Source of the DNA: Caldifarciminota bacterium
GTDB taxonomy: Bacteria; Hydrothermota; Hydrothermia; LBFQ01; DSFT01
Direction: 5' to 3'
Assembly: GCA_026986535.1 (NCBI GenBank)
Contig: JALSOK010000072.1
Location: forward strand, 1-40,918
DNA: 40,918 bases
Both the position numbers and the translations under genes were made by a program. The notes under the pieces are model-generated. The model did not search any database. It was not told the DNA's origin and saw nothing but the letters and a program-made list of their open reading frames with translations. Below, in pieces: positions 23,671-31,347 of the stretch. Positions within the stretch are counted from its first letter, which is position 1; each line of letters opens with the position of its first letter.

Positions 23671-23754
23671 ATGCGGATGCCTGAGCCTCCCCTGTCAGGA
23701 GCAATTGAAAAAGAAATCGCCCGAAACATTGGCAGAATCAATCAGGAGGACTAA
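23671..23754 (+). other. possible 27-aa leader ORF upstream of the sigma-factor gene
   Basis: ATG at 23671 opens MRMPEPPLSGAIEKEIARNI, ending with a TAA directly before a very strong GC hairpin. There is no ribosome binding site and no homology I recognise. The position, between two promoters and a hairpin, would suit a leader peptide, but it may be chance. Confidence 0.25.
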
Positions 23755-23755
23755 T

Positions 23756-23775
23756 CCCCGCCCCCCGGGGCGGGG
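23756..23775 (+). terminator. strong GC hairpin in the sigma-factor leader
   Basis: CCCCGCCCCCCGGGGCGGGG can fold into a 7-8 bp all-GC stem. No U run follows, so it is either a weak terminator for upstream transcription or an attenuator. A TAAAAT box lies 9 nt downstream at 23785-23790, which would start a separate sigma transcript. Confidence 0.5.
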
Positions 23776-23815
23776 CTTCAACTGTAAAATTCTAAAAATC
23801 CCGGGGCAACGCCGT

Positions 23816-24514
23816 ATGGATAGAAAATCCCATATTTTCCGGTCCATCCTGAGCCAGATATACATAGATGATGAAAGACTGCAGGACAGAATAATCGAGG
23901 CATTCACCCGATTTTACCAGCCGGAAAAGGGGGAAGATGAAGCCATCCTGGTAAGCAAGCTTGCAGGGTTTGTCTATTCCTATATCAAGAGCAACCTGTG
24001 CCGGAAGGATGACCTTGCATGGGAGTCCTTTATAGAGATGTTTTCAGGGCTGTTCCATAACCAGCTGATTTCCAGATTCAATCTCAGGGATGAACTGCTC
24101 CGGGAAGAAATCATACAGGCTTTTCTTCACCACATAATGAGGAAATGCGAGGAGGGAAGATTCAATCCGTCGTCGCAGGAAATAAACGGATTCAGGGGCT
24201 ACATAATGACAGCATTCAGGAACTTCACCACCAATTACCTGCAGAGAAGGATGCCCAGGATACAGTCCATCGATGACATCCAGTCCATGATAGAATCCGG
24301 AGAAGGACCAGAACTGAAATGGTGCGAAAAAATCCAGCTCATAATGGAGATTCACGGGTTTTCTACAGAAGAGAGGATGATCATCCGTCTGAAATGCGAT
24401 GGGTTCACGCAGAAGGAAATCGCTGAAATACTCAACAGGTCCGAAGCCTACATTTCACGAAAGTTCAGGGCCACAGTGGAGAGGCTGAGGCAGTACTTCA
24501 GCGGGAAGGCTTAG
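23816..24514 (+). CDS. RNA polymerase sigma factor, sigma-70 family (ECF-like)
   Basis: The start MDRKSHIFRSILSQ is preferred to the track start (23705) because the upstream part would translate a GC hairpin and a TAAAAT promoter box lies 25 nt before this ATG. 232 aa. The N-terminal part is helical, with a sigma-2-like stretch (INGFRGYIMTAFRNFTTNYLQRRM). The C-terminal helix-turn-helix is sigma-4-like: FSTEERMIIRLKCDGFTQKEIAEILNRSEAYISRKFRATVERLRQYF. It is somewhat longer than a minimal ECF factor. Its 3' end overlaps by 17 nt the convergent gene for a zinc-binding membrane anti-sigma factor, which supports the call. Confidence 0.82.
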   Translation: MDRKSHIFRSILSQIYIDDERLQDRIIEAFTRFYQPEKGEDEAILVSKLAGFVYSYIKSNLCRKDDLAWESFIEMFSGLFHNQLISRFNLRDELLREEIIQAFLHHIMRKCEEGRFNPSSQEINGFRGYIMTAFRNFTTNYLQRRMPRIQSIDDIQSMIESGEGPELKWCEKIQLIMEIHGFSTEERMIIRLKCDGFTQKEIAEILNRSEAYISRKFRATVERLRQYFSGKA

Positions 24515-24959
24515 CCTTCACCTTTACGAGATTCCCATGCGGCTCCATCTGAAATTTGAATAGACCCATCTGACCGCGCAGATAAAAGAAGTGCAGTGCG
24601 AGAGTATCGATGTAAATGTACTTAAGTCTGGGAGCAGTGTAAACCGATACACCAGCAGTATCGTTCACATATCTGGCAGGAACTGTGTCCCTGAAAGTCG
24701 GGGTGAACCTGGAAAAATAAACGCTTGAGGAAATAAACAGGAGCAGTCCTGCAAGGAGGGATGCGAACCTCGAAACATAATCGGATAAGGGGATTCGACG
24801 ATTCGTGTTTTTCATATACTTTCTGAGGACTACATACCTGAACCTGCAATCATCACATCCAATTATATGATTCATCAATTCTTCGTATTCCTCGCCCTGA
24901 ATCTTCCCCTCCGCCAGCCTCACCAGAACCTTATCGCTTATATGCTTCTCCAATCCCAT
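24498..24959 (-). CDS. membrane anti-sigma factor with zinc-finger (zf-HC2-like) domain
   Basis: 153 aa. The N-terminal cytosolic domain shows H31-x3-C35-x2-C38 in NHIIGCDDCRFRY, the anti-sigma zinc-binding motif, preceded by helices LVRLAEGKIQGEEYEELM. One membrane helix (about 62-80, ASLLAGLLLFISSSVYF) separates it from an extracytoplasmic tail of about 70 residues. It probably sequesters the sigma factor encoded convergently. The usual order is sigma then anti-sigma on the same strand; here they are tail to tail and overlap by 17 nt, so antisense effects are possible. TATAAC lies about 10 nt before the ATG. Confidence 0.8.
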   Translation of the reverse strand: MGLEKHISDKVLVRLAEGKIQGEEYEELMNHIIGCDDCRFRYVVLRKYMKNTNRRIPLSDYVSRFASLLAGLLLFISSSVYFSRFTPTFRDTVPARYVNDTAGVSVYTAPRLKYIYIDTLALHFFYLRGQMGLFKFQMEPHGNLVKVKAKPSR

Positions 24960-25027
24960 TTCTCTGTGTTATAAGACACATTTATGGTCAAAAAAATTTC
25001 TGTTAAAGTTTACAGGGCATCCCCCAC

Positions 25028-26437
25028 TCAAACCTCGGTTATATGTATGAGATTGGTAATGCCGGGTATCTTGAGGGGAAGCCCCGCCACTATGACGATC
25101 CTGTCCCCCACATCCGCGAGACGATTCTGAACAATCCTGCGGCGGCTCAAATAAACCATATCCTCGAAGGATTCCAGAACATTTGCAATAGAGGGCTTCA
25201 CACCCCACACCATGCCCAGCATCCTCACCACCCACTCATTCGGAGTTATGGCAAGCACCATCTGTCTGGGGCGATACTTGGCGATATTGATGGCAGTCAT
25301 CCCCGAGAAGGTGAAAGCCACGATTACCCTGGCATTCGACAGGTTGGCAAGTTCGCATGCAGAATAGGCCACGGATTCGTCTATCTCCCTTTCCCACTCG
25401 GGACGGGATGAGAGGTACCTGTACTCCTCCGAACTCTCCACCTCCTCTATGACCCTCCTCATCATGCGGACCGCATCCACCGGATATCTGCCTATCGCGG
25501 TCTCCCCCGACAGCATCAGGGCATCGCTTCCGTCGATCACTGCATTGGCGACATCTGCCACTTCCGCCCTGGTAGGAGTGGGATTGTGAATCATGGAATC
25601 AAGCATCTGGGTGGCCGTGATTACCGGCTTACCCTTGTATATGGCCTTCCTTATGATCCTCTTCTGAATAACAGGAAGCTCCTCCATGGGGATCTCGAGG
25701 CCCAGATCCCCGCGGGCTATCATGATGCCATCGGCCACATTCACTATATCATCGAATCGCTTTACTGCGGATGACTTCTCTATCTTGGCCACCACTCTGG
25801 CATTGGAACCGCTTATCTTAAGATAGTATCTGGCCAGTTCCACATCGCTGGCCCTCTGAACGAAAGAAAGGGCAACCCAGTCGAACCCGGCTTCCGAGCC
25901 AATCTCTATATCCCTAACATCCTTATCCGTAAGAGCGGTGATATCCAGCTCCTTACCGGGAAGGTTTATTCCGGCCCTGGAAGAGACCTCTCCCCCCTTC
26001 ACCACCACTGCATATACATCTGACCCGGAAACCTTGAAAACCTCCAGGTGTATCTTGCCATCGGAAAGCAGAATCCTGTCCCCCGGAGAGACGAAGCTGG
26101 AAAGCCTGGCGAATTGAACCGGAAGGACCTTCGAATTATCATCATTGGAGGGAGAAGGGGACAGGACAATTTCTTCACCATCAGATAGCCTCAGGGTCCC
26201 ATCCGGCAGATCTCCCAGTCTCAATTTGGGACCGGAGAGGTCCTGAAGCAGGGTTATATTCCTTCCCGACTCCCTGGCCAGCTTCCTTATTCGGAGCGCA
26301 TTTCTTACATGGGTCTGCGGGTCCGAGTGGCTGAAGTTAAAGCGGAACACATCCACCCCCTCATCCATCATCCTCAACAGGACCGCATCATCATCTATCG
26401 CAGGGCCAAATGTGGCCACGATCTTGGTTCTCTTCAT
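25028..26437 (-). CDS. pyk: pyruvate kinase
   Basis: 469 aa. Conserved elements in order: RTKIVATFGPA at the N-terminus, VDVFRFNFSHSD, DLSGPKLRLG, the B domain (about 70-165), DWVALSFVQRASDV, VVAKIEKSSAVKRFDDI with the active-site Lys, GIMIARGDLGLEIP, KPVITATQMLDSMIHNPTPTRAEVADVANAVIDGSDA, and a C-terminal regulatory domain (ANLSNARVIVAFTFSGMTA). It converts phosphoenolpyruvate and ADP to pyruvate and ATP, acting after the enolase encoded at 35 kb. It follows rimM by 45 nt but has its own TATAAAAT box 10 nt before the ATG. Confidence 0.98.
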   Translation of the reverse strand: MKRTKIVATFGPAIDDDAVLLRMMDEGVDVFRFNFSHSDPQTHVRNALRIRKLARESGRNITLLQDLSGPKLRLGDLPDGTLRLSDGEEIVLSPSPSNDDNSKVLPVQFARLSSFVSPGDRILLSDGKIHLEVFKVSGSDVYAVVVKGGEVSSRAGINLPGKELDITALTDKDVRDIEIGSEAGFDWVALSFVQRASDVELARYYLKISGSNARVVAKIEKSSAVKRFDDIVNVADGIMIARGDLGLEIPMEELPVIQKRIIRKAIYKGKPVITATQMLDSMIHNPTPTRAEVADVANAVIDGSDALMLSGETAIGRYPVDAVRMMRRVIEEVESSEEYRYLSSRPEWEREIDESVAYSACELANLSNARVIVAFTFSGMTAINIAKYRPRQMVLAITPNEWVVRMLGMVWGVKPSIANVLESFEDMVYLSRRRIVQNRLADVGDRIVIVAGLPLKIPGITNLIHITEV

Positions 26438-26447
26438 CCCCGGGAAA

Positions 26448-26455
26448 ATTTTATA
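26448..26455 (-). promoter_or_regulatory. -10 box of pyk
   Basis: TATAAAAT on the minus strand followed by TTTCCCGGGG and the ATG. It is the longest member of the start-proximal motif set (10 nt spacing). Confidence 0.55.
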
Positions 26456-26482
26456 CGCAGAGGTAAGCGAAAGCCCGGAATC

Positions 26483-26986
26483 TCACATATCGTACTCCGG
26501 AATGCGCTTCACATAGATTCTTCCTTCTTCGAGGTCTATCTTCTCCACGAATTCATCGTGAAATGGGACATAAACTTCATCATCCCCCGTAGAAACTCTG
26601 AAAAGGGGATAGGGACCGGGCTGTATCACCGCCCGCACCTTCCCGATCACTTCACCCCCATATACGACTTCGAGACCCTCCAGTTCATACACATAGTACT
26701 CCCCCTCCTCCTTGGGGGGTAGCATATCTTCCTCCACCAGCAATTCCCTTCCCCTCAGGAGAGCAGCAACCTCCTTATCTTCTATTCCCCTCAACTTGAT
26801 GACGGCCATATTTCCATACTGGTGCCGGGCATATTCCACCTCATATTCCTGAAGACCCATGGGGGTTTCCACGAAGAAAGAAGTATAATTGAAGAAGGGC
26901 TCGGGGGGCGTCAGGTAGATCCGGATTTTCAGTTCACCCCCGAGCCCAAATTCTCGCAGTATTCTGGCAACAGGCTGTTTACTCAA
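26483..26986 (-). CDS. rimM: ribosome maturation factor RimM
   Basis: 167 aa. The N-terminal barrel begins [22 protein letters not shown] (G-x-x-G-E-L-K signature) and runs through [21 protein letters not shown]; the PRC-barrel half has [21 protein letters not shown] and [22 protein letters not shown]. RimM assists 30S assembly at the S19/h33 region of 16S rRNA. Its start overlaps khpA by 8 nt. trmD and rplS, the usual next genes, are missing; pyk follows instead. Confidence 0.95.
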   Translation of the reverse strand: MSKQPVARILREFGLGGELKIRIYLTPPEPFFNYTSFFVETPMGLQEYEVEYARHQYGNMAVIKLRGIEDKEVAALLRGRELLVEEDMLPPKEEGEYYVYELEGLEVVYGGEVIGKVRAVIQPGPYPLFRVSTGDDEVYVPFHDEFVEKIDLEEGRIYVKRIPEYDM

Positions 26987-27218
26987 GGATTTCTATAACA
27001 GCCTTCTTACCCTTCTTCAGGGACACTGCCGCCACGATCGTCCTGATAGCCTTGGCAGTCCTGCCTTCCCTTCCGATGATCTTTCCGAGATCCTCAGGGG
27101 CAACCCTTACCTCGTATATCACGACCCTCTCGCCGGGTATCTCTTTTATCTCCACCTGCTCGGGATTATCCACGATGGACTTTATAATGTGCTCCAGCAG
27201 CTCCTTCACGCCTTCCAT
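26979..27218 (-). CDS. khpA: KH domain RNA-binding protein KhpA
   Basis: 79 aa, a single KH domain with the GxxG loop in [21 protein letters not shown]. KhpA proteins bind RNA and often act with KhpB (Jag) in control of cell division. It lies between rpsP and rimM, the conserved order in many bacteria, with 1 nt to rpsP and an 8-nt overlap with rimM. Confidence 0.95.
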   Translation of the reverse strand: MEGVKELLEHIIKSIVDNPEQVEIKEIPGERVVIYEVRVAPEDLGKIIGREGRTAKAIRTIVAAVSLKKGKKAVIEILE

Positions 27219-27219
27219 T

Positions 27220-27468
27220 TCAGCTACCTCCTTTTAGTTTCTTCTGCAATTTAACGATGCTCACCACCCTGGAAGTAGGTTGTGCTCCCTGACCGAGCCA
27301 ATACTCATACCTTTCCAGATCCACTTTAAAGTCTTCCTTCCTCTTGGGATTATAATGGCCCAGAACCTCTATGACTTTACCGTCCCTCCTCCATCGAGAA
27401 TCGGCCACGACGATTCTGTAAACTGGATAATTCCTCTTCCCGTGTCTCTGAAGGCGAATTTTTATCAT
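27220..27468 (-). CDS. rpsP: 30S ribosomal protein S16
   Basis: 82 aa, complete S16: [41 protein letters not shown], with the C-terminal [19 protein letters not shown]. First gene of the rpsP-khpA-rimM operon. TATACT lies 7 nt before the ATG and there is no Shine-Dalgarno site, so this ribosomal-protein operon probably has a leaderless mRNA. Confidence 0.98.
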   Translation of the reverse strand: MIKIRLQRHGKRNYPVYRIVVADSRWRRDGKVIEVLGHYNPKRKEDFKVDLERYEYWLGQGAQPTSRVVSIVKLQKKLKGGS

Positions 27469-27475
27469 ATCGAAA

Positions 27476-27481
27476 AGTATA
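27476..27481 (-). promoter_or_regulatory. -10 box of rpsP operon
   Basis: TATACT on the minus strand, 7 nt before the rpsP ATG, in the 33-nt gap after the TPR gene. Confidence 0.5.
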
Positions 27482-27501
27482 AGGGATAGGATTCTGACAT
27501 T

Positions 27502-28881
27502 TTACTTAAGGGATTCCAGCTCTCTTCTGACCTTATCTATCTCTTCCCTGCTCCCCACTTCCTTGTACACCATTTCTGCTCTGCGCAGGAGACCCTTTGC
27601 CCTCTCCACATCCCCCTTCCTGGCATAGGAAGCCCCCATAAGATAGTAAATCTCCGCCTTGTACTTCAGGGGCAATTTCTCATCCCTGTACTTCGAAAGG
27701 AGCTTTATCACCGCATCGTAGTCTCCCCGCTCGAAGTACATTCTCGAAAGTTCTATGCGGCACCTGTAATCGCGGCACTTCTTCAGGTAATTTTCAGCAC
27801 TGGATGTATCCCCGAGTTTGATATAGCATTTTGCAACATAAAGCAGTGCATCCGATACGAATGGATCCTCGCTGTATCTCCTGAAGAATATGAAGTATCT
27901 CCTCTCCCTGCTCCTGAGGTAGCGCTCCAGATGTTCTATCGCTGTTCCACAGTTCCCCTTTTCATAGTTCAGGTACCCCTCGAGGAAGTGGTAATAGGGA
28001 TAATCCTCATCCACGATATAGGGACCCGATGTATATGCCTGCGTAATGTATCTTTTTATGGAAGGAACATAATCGCTCTCAGGATACTCTTTGAGGAAAT
28101 CCCTTACCACATCGGCCAGTTCCTCATACCGCTTCTCCTGATACAGGGTTCGGGCCAATATGTAATAGGCCTGGGGGCGAAGTTCGAAATCGGGATATTC
28201 CTCCAGTATCAGCCACAGGTACCTGACCGCATCATCCACATAGCCCGTCTTCAGATAAATCGTCGCTATGCGGAAAAGGGCATACGGGGCAAGGGGGCTG
28301 TTCGGATAAAGTTCGTAGAGCCTGTTGAGGGATTTCAGAGCCAGGTCATAATTGCCCAGCATGTAGGTGGCATAACCCCTGACGAGCAGGGCTTCTGGTG
28401 TGTCGAAGCCATCGAGGGCACTGTAGGCTGTTGAGTAATCCTTCAGGGCAATAGAAGACAGGGCTTTCAGGAGGCTGGCACTGTAGAAGAGGGAGGTGTC
28501 GGATATCCTCCCCGATATCTCAAGGGCTCTCTCGTACAGGTTTCTCCTGTAGTAGGTCCAACCCTTGGAAAGGAGTGCCATTTCCTTTATGAGTGTATCG
28601 GCATCGCTCCGCAGAATAATCGAGTAAATAGAATCTGCACCCGGATAATCTCCGGTATAATAGAGAGCCTCAGCAACCAGCAACCGATATACAGGGGAAG
28701 TGCTGGAGGAATAACGCTTTATTATCTGTGTGAACTGCCTGCTCCTGTAAAGTCCTTCGATGAGGGAATCTGCGCCGGATATGGTGTACAGGGGCTTCTC
28801 TATCCTGCTGATTTCTTCCAGAAAACGGGAGGAGACCACCTCCTCCCCAACGAAGGTCTGCCCGAGAACCAATAACAGCAT
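27502..28881 (-). CDS. exported tetratricopeptide-repeat protein
   Basis: 459 aa. A short hydrophobic N-terminus (MLLLVLGQTFVGEEV) suggests export. The rest is a long chain of TPR-like helix pairs with the A/G-Y-A/P pattern: VAEALYYTGDYPGADSIYS, ATYMLGNYDLALKSLNRLYELYPNSPLAPYALFRIATIYL and AYYILARTLYQEKRYEELADVV, similar to YbgF/BamD-type repeat proteins. It probably scaffolds an envelope complex. Its ATG overlaps the etfA stop by one base (TGATG), so it is translated as part of the etf operon although no link to electron transfer is obvious. Confidence 0.82.
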   Translation of the reverse strand: MLLLVLGQTFVGEEVVSSRFLEEISRIEKPLYTISGADSLIEGLYRSRQFTQIIKRYSSSTSPVYRLLVAEALYYTGDYPGADSIYSIILRSDADTLIKEMALLSKGWTYYRRNLYERALEISGRISDTSLFYSASLLKALSSIALKDYSTAYSALDGFDTPEALLVRGYATYMLGNYDLALKSLNRLYELYPNSPLAPYALFRIATIYLKTGYVDDAVRYLWLILEEYPDFELRPQAYYILARTLYQEKRYEELADVVRDFLKEYPESDYVPSIKRYITQAYTSGPYIVDEDYPYYHFLEGYLNYEKGNCGTAIEHLERYLRSRERRYFIFFRRYSEDPFVSDALLYVAKCYIKLGDTSSAENYLKKCRDYRCRIELSRMYFERGDYDAVIKLLSKYRDEKLPLKYKAEIYYLMGASYARKGDVERAKGLLRRAEMVYKEVGSREEIDKVRRELESLK

Positions 28882-29852
28882 CAGCTTTTCTTAATCTGCT
28901 TTAATTTTTCGATGAGTTCCGGAACCACCTGATTCAGGTCCCCCACTATCCCGTAATCGGCCACCTTGAAGATGGGAGCCTCGGGATCCTTATTGATGGC
29001 TATGATGTACTTGGAGGTCCTCATACCCGCCAGATGCTGTATGGCGCCGGATATTCCTATTGCGAAGTAGATCTGGGGGGATACGGTCTTTCCGGTCTGA
29101 CCCACCTGATGGGAGTGGTCTATCCATCCAGCATCCACGGCCGCACGGGATGCACCAAGGGCCACCTTCAGGCCCGTTACCTGCGTCAGGACATCGATGA
29201 GCTCCCTCAGGAGCTGAAACTTCTCCGGACCACCGAGACCCCTTCCGCCGGAGACCACGATGTCCGCTTCCGTGACATCGATTTCACCCTTCTCCTTTTC
29301 CTTTATGTGCTTTACCGAAAGGCCGCCCCTGTCGGTGTCGGGTGTGATTTCCACTATCTCCCCGGAAGAATCGCCGGCCTGAGCAGGAGCAAATGCCTTC
29401 GGCTTCACAGCGACGACCTTCTTCTCCTTCAGGAGCTTTATGTGGGCAAAGGCCTTGTTGGATACCACAGGTTTTATAACAACTTCAGCATCCTCCATTC
29501 CCGTTACTTCTTCCACTGATATGGCATCCACCAGACCTGCCACGAGAGGAGCGATCTCCCTTCCCACCACTGTGGAGGATATGAGGAAGTAGTCAACACC
29601 CTCCTTCTCGATTACACCAGCTATGGTTCTTGCAAAGGGCAGAGGATACGGATAATCCAGAGCATCGCTCTCGGCCACAAAAAGCTTATCCACATACCGG
29701 GCGGCATCGTCCTTCAGGGAGGAAACACCACTGCCTATGAGGATTCCATAAACCTCGCCGCCGATGATATTCCTCGCAACACCCACTGCTTCCAGACTGG
29801 CGGACCTCACCTCTCCATCAAGAACCTCGAGAAACACCAGTGTTTTTGCCAT
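28881..29852 (-). CDS. etfA: electron transfer flavoprotein subunit alpha
   Basis: 323 aa. The C-terminal FAD domain is fully conserved: VVSGGRGLGGPEKFQLL, VALGASRAAVDAGWIDHSHQVGQTGKTVSPQIYFAIGISGAIQH and IIAINKDPEAPIFKVADYGIVGD. The N-terminal part is the usual nucleotide-fold domain. With EtfB it carries electrons from acyl-CoA or other dehydrogenases to the membrane quinone pool, or takes part in bifurcation; no fixABCX partners are present here. It follows etfB by 11 nt and has a good GGAGG. Confidence 0.97.
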   Translation of the reverse strand: MAKTLVFLEVLDGEVRSASLEAVGVARNIIGGEVYGILIGSGVSSLKDDAARYVDKLFVAESDALDYPYPLPFARTIAGVIEKEGVDYFLISSTVVGREIAPLVAGLVDAISVEEVTGMEDAEVVIKPVVSNKAFAHIKLLKEKKVVAVKPKAFAPAQAGDSSGEIVEITPDTDRGGLSVKHIKEKEKGEIDVTEADIVVSGGRGLGGPEKFQLLRELIDVLTQVTGLKVALGASRAAVDAGWIDHSHQVGQTGKTVSPQIYFAIGISGAIQHLAGMRTSKYIIAINKDPEAPIFKVADYGIVGDLNQVVPELIEKLKQIKKS

Positions 29853-29863
29853 GACCCACCTCC

Positions 29864-30613
29864 TTATATGACCTTTATCTCGTTTTTGAGGACCTCTACC
29901 AGCTCATCCACGGACTCCAGTATGCGGCCGCCTTCCTTCTTGGGAGGAGGTGTCAGCTTCACAATCTCATAAGCAGGAGTAACAGTAATTCCGAGGTCTT
30001 CCAGTTTGAGGACATCCAGGGGTTTGCGCTTGGCCTGCATAATGCCCCTGAGGTTCGGGAGCCTGGGCTCGTACTTACCCCTTTCGTGGGTAAGGATGGC
30101 GGGCATGGAAATGGAGAGGGTCTCGCTTCCCCTATCGGTCTCCTTCTCCACCACCAGCTCATCCCCCTCCAGTGCAGCAGAAACGATATGGGAAACATAG
30201 TTCAGGCCCAGAAACGCCGCAAGATAGCCCCCTATTGCATAGCTGTTGTCATCGATGGTCACCTTCCCGGTCAGAATGAGGTCATAGGGGCCCTTCTGCT
30301 TTATAACCTCTGCGTAAATGCGGGACAGATTGTAGGGATCCAGTTTGTCGTAATCGGCGTACTCCACCATATACGCTTTATCGGCGCCCACAGCAAGTGC
30401 ATTCCTGAGGATATCCTGATTGTCGGAAACAGCCAGTACCTCCAGCTGTCCACCCTTTGCTTCCTTCAAGCGGAGGGCGGTCTCGAGGGCGTATTCATCA
30501 TAAGGGTTCGTAACATAATTAAGATTGGTTTTGTCTATCCCCGAACCGTCCTCCAGAATCCTGATATTGGCGGCTGTGTCGGGAACTCTCTTGATGATAG
30601 TTAGGATTCTCAT
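29864..30613 (-). CDS. etfB: electron transfer flavoprotein subunit beta
   Basis: 249 aa: MRILTIIKRVPDTAANIRILEDG, NPYDEYALETALRLKE, AVGADKAYMVEY, DLILTGKVTIDDNSYAIGGYLAAFLGLNYVS and the C-terminal MQAKRKPLDVLKLEDLGI. The Ala-Val-Gly-Ala-Asp stretch and the adenine-nucleotide site match the family. First gene of etfB-etfA-TPR. A TAAAAT box lies exactly 6 nt before the ATG with no Shine-Dalgarno site, so the transcript probably begins at the start codon. Confidence 0.97.
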   Translation of the reverse strand: MRILTIIKRVPDTAANIRILEDGSGIDKTNLNYVTNPYDEYALETALRLKEAKGGQLEVLAVSDNQDILRNALAVGADKAYMVEYADYDKLDPYNLSRIYAEVIKQKGPYDLILTGKVTIDDNSYAIGGYLAAFLGLNYVSHIVSAALEGDELVVEKETDRGSETLSISMPAILTHERGKYEPRLPNLRGIMQAKRKPLDVLKLEDLGITVTPAYEIVKLTPPPKKEGGRILESVDELVEVLKNEIKVI

Positions 30614-30920
30614 GGGAAAATTTTACAGGGAATGCCGGAACTGTTATGATTTTAGTGAAACCGGATGGTCGGTTTCATCCATTTTGCATTTGCAGAGAAA
30701 AACTATTGATTTACATAGTCTTACACACAACAAAATTGAACCCCATCCATTATAATGGACACTGTGATGATTGGGAAAGAAGAAAATGGATTTCCGGGCC
30801 GGGGAACCCGGAAGAATTAAAAAACCAATGGATAAGTTATTGGATTATATGATTCGAACCATGGATGGGGGTGGGGGCTCTTCTCATAACAGGAGGGAAC
30901 GAACCCTGCTCCCTCCAGTA
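30614..30920. other. 307-nt intergenic region between etfB and the small barrel protein gene
   Basis: It holds the etfB -10 box (30620-30625, TAAAAT on minus), the hairpin GAAACCG-GATGGT-CGGTTTC near 30655, a perfect 14-bp palindrome TCCATTATAATGGA at 30746-30759, and a CCGGG...CCCGG stem near 30800 that could terminate the upstream gene. No convincing ORF; a 17-codon plus-strand frame at 30768 has no support. Confidence 0.55.
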
Positions 30921-31307
30921 CTACCATTTATATCCAGCACCCAAAAGGAGGAAGGACAGGCCCTTTTCCATTCCTGGAAAGAGCTTCCACCCGAGATGGG
31001 CTCTCCATCGGGAGCCGAACTGCAGGCCCATATATACCGATGAACCGACAGCCATCTCATGGGCGTCGTTTCTGCTTCTGACATACACGCCTCCCTCCAG
31101 ACCCAGAGAAAAGATTCTGTATCTGTATCTCACACCCGCAGTCACGGCCGTAAAGGAATATTCTCCGGAACCCGATACCCTGAAAAGGGAAGCGCCCATG
31201 TATCCGTGGGAAACCTGTGCGTCGAATCCGTACGAATAATAAACCATGGGCTGAACGGGGACCGCATAGTAAGCCGAAAAGGACAGGGTTATAATCGAGA
31301 ACAGCAT
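30921..31307 (-). CDS. small outer-membrane beta-barrel-like protein
   Basis: 128 aa. The signal peptide is MLFSIITLSFSAYYAVP. The mature part shows alternating aromatic/hydrophobic strands ending in turns (YMGASLFRVSGSGEYSFTAVTAGVRYRYRIFSLGLEGGVYVRS, SSVYMGLQFGSRWRAHLGWKLFP) and finishes with an aromatic residue (GAGYKW), typical of BAM-dependent barrels. That would mean a diderm envelope. It starts 40 nt after the subtilase stop, across a GC hairpin, so it may be a regulated distal gene of that operon. The family is unassigned. Confidence 0.65.
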   Translation of the reverse strand: MLFSIITLSFSAYYAVPVQPMVYYSYGFDAQVSHGYMGASLFRVSGSGEYSFTAVTAGVRYRYRIFSLGLEGGVYVRSRNDAHEMAVGSSVYMGLQFGSRWRAHLGWKLFPGMEKGLSFLLLGAGYKW

Positions 31308-31321
31308 GGAGAAAGGTTAAA

Positions 31322-31337
31322 GGGGGCATCCGCCCCC
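31322..31337 (-). terminator. hairpin between subtilase and barrel protein genes
   Basis: GGGGGC-GGAT-GCCCCC on the minus strand, then TTTAACC. It starts about 10 nt after the subtilase stop and ends 15 nt before the next ATG. It would be a partial terminator. Confidence 0.55.
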
Positions 31338-31347
31338 CAGCAGGATA

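Noticed and set aside
30768-30821. 17-codon plus-strand ORF after the palindrome
   Set aside because: No ribosome binding site and no conserved features; too short to support.
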